In this document: positions 49,895 to 61,749 of the stretch, piece after piece | How positions within the stretch are numbered: the stretch's first letter is position 1 | Layout: each line of letters opens with the position of its first letter | Assembly: GCA_963575745.1 (NCBI GenBank) | Contig: CAUYUJ010015283.1 | Span: 983,410-1,047,409, forward strand | DNA length: 64,000 nt | Reading direction: 5' to 3' | Source of the DNA: Prorocentrum cordatum | Taxonomy: Eukaryota; Sar; Dinophyceae; Prorocentrales; Prorocentraceae | Position numbers and translations under genes: made by a program | The notes under the pieces: generated by a model | What the model was told of the DNA's origin: nothing | Seen by the model: the letters and a program-made list of their open reading frames with translations, nothing else | The model's database searches: none

Positions 49895-50345
49895 CGCAAG
49901 CATTTTTTGAAACCTGATGTTACCAGACAACATGTGTCTTATATGGTTGTCGGGGCACTCGATTTTGAAATCCTTACGAAACGCGTGGTTTTGAAAAAGT
50001 TCGGCATGCGCGCGCGCGACGGCGCGCGCGTGCGCACTTCGTCCCGTGTTCTGCGAAGGATTATTGCGACAGCTCGCGCGCAAGGGCGTTCGGGTGATGT
50101 TGACATGCGCGCTCGAAGGGCACGTTCGCTAGCACTGTGAGGATGTTGAAGATCCGAAGCTTTGCTGAAAAATCTGCAAGAGCGCGAGTGCAGGCTTTTT
50201 TGAAAACCATTGCTCCGAAACCATATGTTGTCATATGTATTTGGGACACTCGATTTTGAAATCCTATTGAGGGATTCCAGCATACGCGTGCGACGACGCG
50301 CGCGTGCGCACTTTGCCCCGTTCCGATGATTTGTTGGGATTATTG
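49895..50345 (+). repeat. Diverged tandem duplication, about 300 bp
   Basis: GGCACTCGATTTTGAAATCC (near 49955) and GGACACTCGATTTTGAAATC (near 50245) anchor two copies. Both are followed by a CG-rich GCGCGCGTGCGCACTT stretch and end at GGATTATTG / GGGATTATTGG. No gene seen. Confidence 0.8.
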
Positions 50346-50869
50346 GAAACTTGGATTCCGGGTCCTGTGCACTTGTCCGATGGATTACTGGAAACTGATG
50401 GTTTTTGACAAACGAGTGCGCGCGTATAGCATCTGTTGCAGAGGATGAGGGAGGGGATACTGGTTCACCAAGGGCAGCACGACTTGGGATATACGGTGCG
50501 GCTGAATCATATGCAAATTGCAGTACCCCAGGGGGAATTCAGAAGCCCCGGAGGGGAAAATCCTACTACTCTTTGAGAAAGGAGAATACGTGTGGTGCAA
50601 TGCGAGGCCGCAGCAAGGCAGCAACGGCGACTACATAGCCGCCAGACCGACGAACAGGCCTGGACGATGGGCCGCAATGAGGCAGCGACAGGGCGGCGAC
50701 GGCGAGTACATAACCGCCAGACCGACGCAAAAGCCCCAAGACTAGAACAGAAGTGAGAAGCCCCAAGTGCACGCTTTGCTTGGAACAAAAACTCCTCTCA
50801 CACCTCCACACGTGTCTGTAAGGCGGGCTGAGCGATTCGCGTGAGGGCGCTTATGATCTGGAAGCTTGG

Positions 50870-52340
50870 ACTTGCAACAACTTCACAGATGGAGGGCGGG
50901 CCGTTGTCTTAATGTGGCTCTCGCCCGAGCGCCGCGCACATTCGTCTCAAAGTTCGCACAAGCTTCACGGATGGAAGGCGGGCCGTTTTACAAATGTGAC
51001 TCTCGTCCTCGAGCCGCGTACATGCGTCTTACAAGTTTACAGCCGCTTCATCGATTCTTATGGTTGCCGTCTCAGATGTGGTGCTCCGGCACGGTTTGGG
51101 AATATCGGGGATAGAAGGGCGCAACGGACACGCTGATTCGTGGTGTTGCAGTCCTAGGGATGGCGTTCTTGGGCGATTCGGGAGTGTCTGTACGCAACAG
51201 TCACATTGATTTGCGGCGCCGAACCCCCAGTACGGGGTGTGTCAACCATTGAGGATTCTCAGACGGCTGTCTTCCAATGCGACACTTCCTACAATGAGAA
51301 CAAGCTCTTGCAGGGCTCGACGAAGGGGAAACTTGGAGGGAGGATGTATTGCAACATCGGTGTTGCGTCTTGGGGTTACACTGGTCCTCCTCCTCCTCCT
51401 CCTTCTCCCCCGAGGTACCCCTCCCCCTCCCCATCTTGCTCCTCCATCCCTTGCCCTTTATGAATCATTCCTTCCTGCCGAATCCCCAGGCGCGTCGGTA
51501 GGGCGGGCCGGACGTTTCGCCAGAGAACTCCTCGCCGCTTGTGAATCTGAAACTTGAATGTTTCAACAGCTTCGCTGTTCAAGTCAGCAACAGCTTCAAG
51601 GATGGAGGGCGGCTGGTTTCCAAAATGTTTCTCTTTTTCTTTCGGCGCAGCTGAAGGCCGAGCGCGGTAAGGCGAATATGACAATCGAGGGTAAGAAAGC
51701 ATGCAAGTTGTCATCTTGGGTTATGGCGCTGTGCGAAGCTATGAAAAATTCTGAGTCCTGGTCGAGAGCCATGGCCTCAGAGACGAAGGAAGACACGACG
51801 CCGACATCATCTAAACACACACACACAAGCCATAGAGACAATTTAGGAAGCGACCCCCCAGACTGCCTCGAGGATTCAAGCAGCTGCGAAACACGAGTCG
51901 CCCCGGCGACCGCCGTCGCAGTGGACAAAATCTGACCCACGAGACTGACTGCCTGCGGCCAACAGCCGCACGCATTCGTGTTACAAATTTACAGCAATTT
52001 CTGAGACTTGCCACGTTGACGTTCCAAGGACAATGTTCTGACACGTTTTGGAATTGCCAGGGCACATTCGACACGTTAATTCGCGATGACATCCCCAAAG
52101 ACGGCTTCTGGCAAGAATTAGGATTGACAGAATGCAACAGTAGAATTGGGTCGCGTCGCTGAAGTCCCTGGAACGGCGTTATGACACGATGAAGGATTAT
52201 CAGACGTTTGCATTTCAATTGGCAACGCCCCGCGACGAAAATTATGCCTTGTATGGGGCCGATTACAAGGGGAACTTGGAGGGAGGATGTATGGCAACAT
52301 CGTTGGCGTATCTTGGGTTTGCACTTATCCTCCCCTCCTC
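50870..52340 (+). pseudogene. Decayed tandem copies of a coding-like sequence
   Basis: Copies about 935 bases apart share a recognisable protein. One gives LQQFLRLATLTFQGQCSDTF and a later YQTFAFQLATPRDENYALYG. The other gives LQPLHRFLWLPSQMWCSGTV and SQTAVFQCDTSYNENKLLQG. The shared pattern is CS-x-T-x-W and EN-x-L-x-G...K-G-x-L-x-G-G. A further short motif GGATGGAGGGCGG recurs at 50888, 50969 and 51600. Stops and frame changes suggest they are not functional. Both end in a CTC or CAT microsatellite. Confidence 0.6.
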
Positions 52341-52369
52341 CTCCTCATGCTCCTCCTCCTCATCACCAT

Positions 52370-52775
52370 CATCAGTATCATCAACATCATCAGCATCATC
52401 ATAAGCATCATCATCGGTATCGCCATCGTCACCATCATTTTCATCACCTACATCAACAACATCATCAGTCGCAACAGACTCATCATCCTTATCAACATCA
52501 CCACCAGCATCATAATCATCATCAGCACCATCATCATCAGCACAGACACTTGCATCATCATAATCATCATCATCACCATCACCATCAGCATCACCAGCAT
52601 CGTCATCATCGCATCATTAACAGCAGTATCAGCATCACCATCATCATCATAAGCGACAACACATACACCATCAGCAACATCGTCAGTGCCGTCACCAACA
52701 TCACCATCATCATAACCATCATCAGCAGCATCATCAGTATGATTGCCATTGTCATCATTATCAGCAGCAGCAGCA
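52370..52775 (+). repeat. CAT/ATC triplet microsatellite, locus E
   Basis: About 400 bases of (ATC)n with CAG variants. It begins exactly where the second decayed coding copy ends. Confidence 0.9.
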
Positions 52776-53049
52776 GGAGAGGGTTTGTTGTGTTTGGCGA
52801 TGACGGGCGTGTCAATGGGGGGGAGCGGGGGGGGTATGACGTACAGTCGAGGCGTTGACCCAAGGAACCCTAAATTCGCCGGCCCAACGGGCCAGGGCGT
52901 GCTAAGATCTCCGGTAACTGGTTAACAGTATTAACAGTATTTCTAGTTCGCGCGCGCGGGGCGGCCCCTGGGGGTCCCCCGGCGAAAAGTACCCCGACCA
53001 ACGCCCGACCAAGTCTACTCAGAGATGGTTTTCCTTCTGGGTGCGGCCT

Positions 53050-53600
53050 CTCAGGCTCCCCAGAGCGCGCTCAGTGCCCCAAGAGGCCCCCAAGACTGCC
53101 CAAGAGGCCTCCAAGACGCCCCAAGGCCTTCCAAGAGGCCTCCGAAGAGAGCCCCAAGAGGCCAAAATCGTTGATTTTCATTGGTTTTTTCGATGTTTTT
53201 TGTGTTCTGGCTTTTTCGGCTTCCGGACGCTCCAAGACGGCCCAAGAGGCCCCCAAGACCGCTCCAAGACGGCCCACGAAGCTCCCAAGACGGCGCCGAA
53301 ACGACCCAAGAGAGCCCTCAAGACGGCCCAAGTGCCGCCCAAGACGGACCAAGAGGCCCCAAGACGGGCCCAAGAGGGACTCAGGAGGGATACCGAGAAC
53401 TCAAAAATGGAGCCCTCCGTCCCAGAAGGCGCCCAGGAGGTCCCAAAGAGGCCCCAAGAGGCCTCCAAGAGGCCCCAAGATGTCGCCAAGAGGCCCCAGG
53501 AGACTCCCAGGAGGCCCAAAAGAAGCCCCAGAAGGCTTCAAACATGTCTCCCAGGCGCCCCCGAACGGCCTCTCAACAGACCCCAAGAGGCCCCCCAAAG
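53050..53600 (+). repeat. Degenerate CCCAAGAGGCC repeat, locus A
   Basis: Imperfect repeats of (GCC)CCAAGA(G/C)GGC with an AT-rich island at 53165-53222 (ATCGTTGATTTTCATTGG). Frames read Pro-Lys-Arg on plus or Gly-Leu-Leu-Gly on minus. Near-identical island at locus B. Confidence 0.85.
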
Positions 53601-54044
53601 AAGCATCTTGACGACGACTCTATTTCGCCCCATCGAGAGACGACCCCCAGGGAACTGCTTCACCATCAAAACTCCCCACGCAACGCGTCCGAACGACACC
53701 CGCCCCCAAGAGCGCAACATGGGCAACGAACACGCAGACAAAAACCAGCGATGCCATATCACGGGCCGGCGGAATGAGCGAAGCGATTCAATAAGGAACG
53801 AGGTCCCTATTTTCCATAAAGAAAATCTGAGGCAAGCTGCGAAACAATCAAGAAACACGGAGCCCCTCCCCAACGAAAAGGGTTCCTTCTTCAGGGCCCC
53901 GACTGTAATGCCCCCCCGCGCCGTGACGGGCCGCGTGGCTCTGGCACCACAGCCAGCGCATGACGACGATGAGCGACAAGCGACGAGTGACGAGCGACAA
54001 CGACGACGACGACGACGCGAGCAACACGCAAGTGGCGATCAGCC

Positions 54045-54350
54045 CCACAGCGCCGTGTACACCACAACGCTCGCGTGCACCACAGCGCGCGTGTACACCA
54101 CAGCGCCTGCGTACACCGTAACAGCCGTGTGCAACGCAGCGCCTGTGTACACCACAGCGCCTGCGTCCACTAGAGCGCCGGTGTACACGACAGCGAATGT
54201 GTACAGCGCAGCAACCCTGTGCAACGCAGCGCCTGTGTACACCACAACGCATGCATGCACCGCAGCGCGCGTGTACACCACAGCGCCTGTCTACACCACA
54301 GCGTCTGCGTGCAACGCAGCGCTTGTGTACACCACAACGCAAGCGTGCAC
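54045..54350 (+). repeat. 18-bp minisatellite array 3
   Basis: Sixteen or so 18-base units, ACACCACAGCGCCTGCGT type. Right flank 54487-54620 matches the right flank of array 1 (CTCCTGGACGCA, GAAGAGTTAGGATGATGCGG, TAGATTC(C/T)AGCGGC). Confidence 0.9.
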
Positions 54351-54699
54351 AGGACAGGTGGAAAGAGCATGTAACTCAAGATCTGCTGCGGATGGCTAAA
54401 CGCCACGCCAGGGAAGCGCTGAACAGCGCACGTGCGCATCTCAGCATGCACCGCAGAATGGTCCATTGAATGAGTCCAAGTGAGTCTCGGACGGCCAAGT
54501 TTGATGGAGCCTCCTGGACGCAAATTGGAAGAGTTAGGATGATGCGGGCGGACTCGGGAGGACTCGTAGATTCCAGCGGCGCTCCTTTTTCCGTAAGGAT
54601 TCCGTTCCAAATCCTATATAAAACAATTGTTTATGTGGAATCCACAGGCGCTCCATTCTGTCATAAGGATTCCTTCAAAAATCTATATGAAACAGGTGG

Positions 54700-54990
54700 C
54701 ACTCTGTTGCACACGGTTGCTGTGGTGCACACAGGCGCCGTGGTGCACACAGGCGCTGTAGTGCACGCAGGCATTGTGGTGTACACGGCTGCTGTGTTGC
54801 ACACGGCTGGCGTGGTGCACGCAGGCGGTGTAGTGTACAGAAACGCTGTGGTGCCCGCAGGCAGCGTGGCACACACTGGCGATGTGTTGCACGCGGCTGC
54901 TCTGGTGTACTGGTGTACATGGGCGGTGTGGTGTACGCAGGCGCCGTGGCGCACGCAAGCCCTGTGGTGTACATAGGCGCTGTGGTGCAA
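54700..54990 (-). repeat. 18-bp minisatellite array 4 (inverted)
   Basis: Reverse-complement orientation to array 3, 350 bases away, so the two form a large inverted pair. Left flank contains CTCCATTCTGTCATAAGGAT, also seen at 33438-33455 beside array 2. Confidence 0.9.
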
Positions 54991-55199
54991 ATCCGCCGAT
55001 CCGGCGTGTGAGTTTCAAGGAGTCTCAGCTACAGCCTCGAGGCTGAGCTTCAGCCTCTGGGGGGGTCGCCGGGGTGGCTCTGCCGGGGAAGGGGGGGTGG
55101 GGGGGGGGGGGGGGGTGCGAGTTTCCGGCGAACCCCGGGGCCGCTCCGGGGGAGTGGAAGATAGGGGGGGGGGGGGCGCCATGCTCCGCTTTTTCCGGC

Positions 55200-55760
55200 G
55201 CTTTGGAGGAGGGGGGGGGCCCAAGAGACCCCCAAGGGGTTCCAAGAGGGCCCCGAGTCGCCGAAAAATCGCTCCAAGACGCCCGAGATGGCCTCCAGAC
55301 GGCCCAAGGTGTCTCCAAGACGCCCCAAGAAGCTTCCAAGAGGCCTCCCAAGAGGGCCCCAAGAGGCCAGAATCGTTGATTTTCATTGGTTTTCTCAGGG
55401 TTTTTAGCGTTCTTGCCTTTTCGGGCGTCCGACGCTCGAAGACGGCCCAAGAGGCCCCCAAGTCCGTCCCAAGACGGCCCACGATGCTTCCAACACGGCC
55501 CAAGAGAGCCCCAAGACGGCCCAAGAGGGCCCCAAGACGGCCCAAGAGGGCCTCTGGACAGCCCAAGAAGGCCCCAAGAGAGCCCCAAGAGGGGCCCAAG
55601 AGGGGGACCACGAACCGAAAGAACCGAGCTTTCCGCCCCAAGAGGCCCCCAGGAGGCCCCAAGAGACCCCCAAGGGGCCCCAAGAAGCCCACAAGAGGCC
55701 CAAAAGAGGTTCCAAGAGGCCCCAAAACAGCTCCCCAGAGGCCTCCAGACTGCCTCCGGC
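55200..55760 (+). repeat. Degenerate CCCAAGAGGCC repeat, locus B
   Basis: Same family as 53050-53600. The island AATCGTTGATTTTCATTGG followed by a TTTTAGCG...TTTTCGGGCGTCCG segment at 55370-55440 aligns base for base with locus A, with the same CCAAGACGGCCC units on both sides. Confidence 0.85.
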
Positions 55761-55944
55761 AGGCCCCCGGTTTCTTCCGCGGCACCGCCCAGGGCGCCAC
55801 CGGCAGGATGTCCTCCGTCTCATCGTTTTCCTTCAAGTTATCGCCTCTTCCTCATTCTCCTCCTCCTCCTCTGCGACCTCACTCCTATCCCTCAACGATC
55901 GCGTCACCGAGTGCCTCTTCTTTGAAACATCCTCGCTCTTCAAA

Positions 55945-56295
55945 CGCACATCCATACACACATGCATACATACCTACATTTAAACACATTTGCATACATA
56001 GAAAAACAATCTTCCAGACATACATACTTACATTCACACACATACACACATATTATCATACACACATACAAACATACATACAAACTAAATACATACATAC
56101 GCGCACAAGCATACATACATACATACGTACCTACACACAGGCACACATGATCAATGCATGCATACATGCATGCACGCGTACATACACACACATATATCGT
56201 GAAACTCACCGCGTGCTCGAAACTTGAGAGAGACCGCGGGAAGTCGAGAGAAGCCGCGGAACGAGGCCTCTACTACTACTACCACTACTACCACA

Positions 56296-56358
<63 letters not shown>

Positions 56359-56405
56359 GCTACTACTACTACTACTACTACTACTACTAATACTACTACT
56401 AGTAC
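55945..56405 (+). repeat. ACATACAT-rich tract followed by TAC microsatellite
   Basis: ACATACATAC and CACACATAC variants at 55945-56200, then (TAC)n with a few CAC and GCT interruptions at 56270-56405. Confidence 0.9.
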
Positions 56406-56569
56406 TACAGGAGCGTTTCCCAACTAGTATGTGTGTGTGGGTGATGCTGTGTGCGCATGTCTGCGGCGCAGGTTAAGTGGTGTGACTGTGTGTGTGCGTT
56501 TGAGTGTGCGCCCATAATTTCTGCGTCTGGAGAATAACCCCGAGCGACCCGGATCGGCGGCACTGGCCG

Positions 56570-56670
56570 AAGGCCACTACAATCACCACCTACAGCTGCT
56601 GGTACCCGTCCCCCAGTCATTCCTAGGCATTCCCAGACGCCGCCAGCGCGAAACGTGACGTCACCGGCCC
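56570..56670 (-). repeat. Lone flank of the 18-bp array element
   Basis: CATTCCTAGGCATTCCCAGA followed by CGCCGCCAGCGCGAAACGTGA matches the flank beside array 2, but here no 18-bp units are next to it. GACGACGATGAGCGAC units follow at 56745, as they precede array 3 at 53960. Confidence 0.75.
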
Positions 56671-57039
56671 CCTCCCCCACCCCCCCAAGATGATGGCCAT
56701 CATCGGCCCCGAATAAAAAAAAGGCTCCAGCCGCGCCCGCGCGCACGACGACGATGAGCGACCAGCGACGAGCGACGAGCGACGAGCGACGACGACGACG
56801 ACGTCGACGACGATGACGACTGCGGACCAGACTCCTATGCGGACCCCTATGCGGACACCTATGCGGATCCCGATGCGCTCGGCGGCAGTGCCTGGAGCGC
56901 ACTGGGGGGAGAGCGTTACGTCATGGGGTGGGGACGGGGGGGGTCAGGGGCCATGACGCCCGTCATACCCCAAGCAATCAAGAATCACTCTCCAGTAGCA
57001 GCATGGTCAGCATCGTCGGCAGCATAATCAAAGTGGTCC

Positions 57040-57490
57040 TTTTCACCATCATCAGCATCATCAGCAGCATCATCATCAGCATCACCATGACCATCATCAT
57101 CGTCGTCATCGTCGTCATCATCATAATCACCATCATCATCACCATCATAATCATCATCAGCACCATCATCATCAGTATAATCAGCATCATCGTCATCATC
57201 ATCAGCGTCACCAACATCATCATCAGCATCATTAGCAGCATCATCATCATCAGCAGCATCAGCATCAGCATCTACATCAGCATCGTTATCATCATCAGCA
57301 GCAGCAGCATGATCATCATCATCACCATCACCATCCTTGTCGTCGCCGTCGTCGACGTCGCCGCCATCCTTTCATCCTCATACTAGTCCTCCTCATCCTG
57401 CTCCTCCTCCTCATCATCATCACCTTCCACCCGTCCTCCTCTCCTCCTCCTCCTCCTCCTCCTCCTCCTCCTCCTCCTCTTCCTCGTTCT
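57040..57490 (+). repeat. CAT/ATC microsatellite running into CTC microsatellite
   Basis: (ATC)n with CAG variants at 57040-57330, then CTC-rich sequence to 57490. The following plus frame (SKGNRRARQKKLAWGKDAKT) at 57560-57745 is weakly coding-like only. Confidence 0.85.
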
Positions 57491-58284
57491 CCTGTTCATT
57501 CCAAATCTCCCTATCCCCCCTCGCAACGTCGCCCGCCTGCTCCCAGGAAACCGCAGACGATGGAGACGGGCACCTCTCGCGCAGCAAGGGGAACAGGAGA
57601 GCCAGACAGAAGAAACTGGCATGGGGCAAGGATGCCAAGACGAGCGGGAGAACTAGGGGCAGCAAGGCGAAGCGAAGAGGAGCACGGAGGAGGGGGATTG
57701 GTCGATCGAGCAGTCGGGCCGAAATCTGGGCTGCTGCGCGGTAACCAGGGCGGCAGGGCGTTGTGAAGTCAGTCTGGCCCAGCTGTGCTCGCGATGGCCT
57801 TAGAGCTGAACTTGCAAGCGCTTGCTACCTAGCACTGTCAGGAATCGCGCTGAGCATAGCAGGAGCATTGGAGGGAACAAGCGGGGAGGGGGAGGTGGAA
57901 CGGGGAGGGGAAGAAGGATGAAGAAGATAAAGGGGAAATCACAAGAGGGTAGTATAGGACGGTAACCCCCTAAGGAACCCTCTTGGCTCGAAGCAAGACG
58001 GGACGCAGCCCACGCAGGTTCCGGAAAACAAGTCGACTAGAGGGATTGCCACACTCTGTACAGGGAGTCTGCCAAACCCTCCCCCCGGTAATGCATGATG
58101 GCCGCGAGCGGGCCCGAGGACCGGAAACCAACCCTCGACCCGAACGGGCCGAACCGGACCGGCCCAACCTCGGACACAGACGTATCGAGCCGAGCGAACC
58201 GAACCGGAGAGCAGCCCCCGCTGGGGCGACGGCGTGTGGCGGCGTGCGACGGCGAGTGCGAGGGCCAAAGGGAACAGAGTAGGT

Positions 58285-58560
58285 CCCCACCACCAGGACA
58301 GAGTAGCCACCCCCTGGGACAGAGTAGGCCCCCCCCTGGGACAAGGTAGGCCCCCCCTGGGACAGAGTAGGCTCCCTCCCCCTGGGACAAGTAGGCCCCC
58401 CATGGGACAAGGTAGCCCCCCCCCCAGGACATAGTCGGCCCCACCCTGGGACGAAGTAGAACCAACCCCCCCCCTATGGGACAAAGTATGACCCCCCCTG
58501 GGACAAAGTAGAAACCCCCCATGGGACAAAGGTGTGCCCCCCCCTAGGACAGAGTAGGCC
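58285..58560 (+). repeat. About 20-bp repeat, GGGACAGAGTAGGCCCCCCC
   Basis: Eleven or more degenerate units of CTGGGACA(A/G)AGTAGGCCCC with variable C runs. Confidence 0.9.
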
Positions 58561-58760
58561 CATAATGGTGCTTGCACGAAACGGGCCCGGGGACATGGCA
58601 TACTTGGGCCTGAACTTGAAAACGCACGTTTGGTGAACATCCGGAAACCACCGTCTCTTCACTTCCACGATCCACCCCCAAATGAAAAAGCGGGAAGGCG
58701 AGGGGCGAGCGGGATGAAATGAAGGGCCAAGATGATACGATGAGAGCATGAGGGCGTCGA
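58560..58760 (-). CDS. Possible exon
   Basis: The minus frame reads IWGWIVEVKRRWFPDVHQTC, then VFKFRPKYAMSPGPFRAST. It is not repetitive and is next to the GGGACAAAGTAGG repeat array. No splice sites could be fixed and no family is recognised. Confidence 0.25.
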
Positions 58761-58899
58761 ACATGAAGATTATAATGATGAAGATGAGGAGGTGATGAAG
58801 AAGAGAACGATAGCGATGAGTAAGAACGAGTTTTGCTGAGGTTTGCGGTTAAGGAACATGCATCGCAAACTCATCGAGGGACGTTCACCCTCAAGCATC

Positions 58900-59222
58900 T
58901 GCATCACCATCACTATCACTAGCATCATCAGCAGCATCTGCATCAGCATCTGCATCAGCATCATCATCACCATCATCATCAGCATCGTCATCATCATGAA
59001 TGGGGGCGGTCGTTCTTCAAAAATGGAATATCGCTGGACATCGCGTTAAACTGTATGATGATTATTGGGTCTCACGGTATTCATCCTCCTCCCTCATACT
59101 CCTCATCATCAGCATCAGCATCAGCATCAACATCAGCATCAGCATCAGCATCAGCATCAGCATCAGTATCAGCATCAGCATCAGCATCAGCATCAGCATC
59201 AGCATCAGCATCAGCATCAGCA

Positions 59223-59319
<97 letters not shown>

Positions 59320-59330
59320 CCATCATCTGG
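58900..59330 (+). repeat. CAGCAT hexamer array followed by CAT triplets
   Basis: ATC-rich sequence at 58900-59000, then pure (AGCATC)n at 59107-59222, then pure (ATC)n to 59330. A sharp switch between a hexamer and its triplet derivative. Confidence 0.95.
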
Positions 59331-59349
59331 CGGAAGTGGCGACGAAGAC

Positions 59350-59690
59350 GACGGCGACCAAGGCCCCGAACCGCGCGGCGTGCTGGGCGGCCGCGCCTTG
59401 GGCTCCCTCCGGGCGCTCGTTGCGGCGCCGAGGCCGTCGTCGAGGCCTGTCACCGCCGGGCAGGAGGGGGGGCGGAAGAAGCAGGCAGGGAGGGGGAGCG
59501 GCCCCGACACCTTGACGTCGTGAAAAAACACGGCGGGGGGGGGGCCATCTTCGGCCCCCTCCAGGCCCTGGAACCGTCCAAGAACGAGTCGGGGCAAAAG
59601 AAGTGGTCCACGGGAACGTCTGGATCTGGGGGTCCACGCCATGAAAAATCATGGCCCTGGGGTCGGGGCGGGGGGAGGAGGCGCAAGGAG
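59350..59690 (-). CDS. Exon-like minus-strand blocks, unrecognised
   Basis: One frame gives [20 protein letters not shown], then DSFLD, ending at GTTCCAGG. A second frame further along gives [20 protein letters not shown], then [18 protein letters not shown]. Both have C/G-ending codons. They adjoin the long CAT microsatellite at 59222-59330. Strand matches the CobW gene upstream side, but no CobW motif is present. Confidence 0.3.
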
Positions 59691-60039
59691 GTATCCACGA
59701 CCCGCGCGGCCGAGCTTCAGGCGGGGAGGCGCCCCCCCCCGCAGGAAGCCTCGCTGCCTCGAGGGGAGGCGTCGTGCTGGCCGAGGCCGTCGCCACCAGC
59801 AGCCACCCGGCTCATTCGAGGCGGGCGGCGGCTCGAAGCTCTGCGGGGCACCTCAAGGGCGCGCCGCCGACACGCGGGGGCGGAGCGAGAATCGACGCGC
59901 GGGCCCCGAGGCCCTCGCTCTCCCCCGTGCTGCACAGGAGGCGGGACCTCCGCCCGACGCCTGGCATCGAGGGCTGAGGCTAGTGCACGACAAGACGAGC
60001 ACGTGCGGCGGAGCGCGTGTGCCCGTGCAGAGTTGGGCA

Positions 60040-60597
60040 AGGCGCGCGAGGCTGTAGCCTCAGAAGGAAGAGCTGAGGCAACGAATACGCCGACGAGCCA
60101 AGCTCATCCATACGAGGCCGCGTTGACCCGGCCCCAGCTCCGCATCGGCATCTCGCTGCGGGGCCCCCTCGCACTCACCACACGGCTTCACTTCACGCCC
60201 GGGAGGGAGGTGGAAACGGAGAGCCCACGGCGCGAAACGTTCGAGCCCGAACTCGGCCAGCGACCTGCTCTTTCGCGCGCTGCACTCCCTCCACCGCCAC
60301 AGAGCCCGACCGGGTCTGCTGGGGCCCCTTCAGGAGCGGCCTCTCGTCGGCCGCACGGTTGCCGGCTCGAAGACAACGGGCATGCTCTGCGCCGCCGTCG
60401 TCGCGCTCAAGCGCATGGCCCGCAACTCTCACGACGATCACCTCTCCTCAACTCGCCCGCCCGTCCTTGCACGTGTGCCCATATATGCGCACAAGCTACA
60501 CGCAGACATCGAGCCCATGAGATCTGCGCGCCCCTCGGCGACATTGCTGACCACCCGCTGGCAGCCATTCAGGGACGAAACATTGCCCCACGCTTGA
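60040..60597 (+). CDS. Plus-strand coding block, unrecognised
   Basis: Two frames with good codon bias overlap here. Upstream: ALTRPQLRIGISLRGPLALT. Downstream: SASDLLFRALHSLHRHRARP, then VGRTVAGSKTTGMLCAAVVA and LKRMARNSHDDHL, ending WQPFRDETLPHA and TGA at 60597. A frame switch near 60240 suggests a splice or an indel. No family recognised. Confidence 0.4.
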
Positions 60598-61129
60598 CAC
60601 AGGATGTACACGAGGAGCAGAAAGGATTTCGCCCACCTTAGAGCCCTGGTGGAGGTCCTGAAGTATGGACGAAAGGACGGACTCCACTGCGAACAGAGTT
60701 CGGCCCCTGGGAGGCTGGGCGGGCAGCGCCGCGGCGCTCAGGTGTCCTCGACGTGTCGCCTGCAGAATGCGCCTTGAAACATCACACCCTTTTGTCCGCG
60801 CAAGAACACAACGATGTCGTCGATCAATCTTGTATGGGGCCTATGCGCAGTCCCAGAAATATAAGAAGGAAAATCACGGAGACGGGGAGGGGAGGAGGCA
60901 GACGAATGAAGGAGAAGGAAAGTGAAGAGAAGGTGAAGGAGAGGACAAAAACAGGAGCAGGAGTAGAGGGGACAGGACGACTAATATGAGCAGGAGGGGG
61001 AGGGAGGAAGGCGTGTAGGAGCAGGAGAGAGAGGGGACAAAAAACACATGAGAAATGAAGGAGGAGGAGCGAAGGAGAGGAAAGGGGAAAGGGACAGAAG
61101 CAAGGGGTGGGAGCCGACGCCTCCCTGGG

Positions 61130-61640
61130 GTGATCCACAGCCCCGCAGGGCTTCCAAGACGGCACACGAAGGCCACCAGGGCCGCCAAGATGACACCGAA
61201 ATTTCAAGATGCCCCCCAACGGCCCCTTAGAAGACATCACTAGGCGCCCAAGCTGCCTCGAAAGGAATCCAAGGTACCAAAGAGAAAGAGAAGGCAAAGA
61301 GGCTGCCCAGCAGGTTCAAAATCATTCAACCCTGGGGAGCTCATTGAGCGGTCGAACAAAAGTTGCTGCCAGGATCTCAGCTCGAGGGGGTTCTGAGAGG
61401 GTCTGAAAGGAGCCCCAAAAATGCCAAAACACCCCAACGAGGGTCCTACGGAAGATCCTCAGGCGGCCTGGTACACCCCCAAGAGAGCCCGAGGATGGCC
61501 AAAGAGGGGCCCAGGGCAGCCCAAGAGAGCCCCAAAATGGCCTAATGGCAACAACCCCCAATCGGGCACCAAGGCTGTCCAAAAGGGCCCCAAGCGAGCC
61601 CCGAGACGACCCCACGGCAGCCCAAGTAGGCCCCATGGGA
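61130..61640 (+). repeat. Degenerate CCCAAGAGAGCCC repeat, locus C
   Basis: More diverged relatives of the 53 and 55 kb repeats (CCCAAGAGAGCCCGAGGATG, GCCCAGGGCAGCCCAAG). No AT-rich island like the other two loci is apparent. Confidence 0.65.
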
Positions 61641-61749
61641 GCCACTCAAGGATTAGAGGCGAGATGTTTCCCATGTTATGGCCTTCTGGAATATGCTCGA
61701 AGCGTCGCCAAACGGCACTGCACTGGCACGGTGGCGGAACTTGCCCCAG

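Noticed and set aside
53041-54399. 452-codon plus-strand frame joining the CCAAGAGGCC repeat and the 18-bp array
   Set aside because: It runs across two unrelated repeat types and is open only because their periods lack stops.
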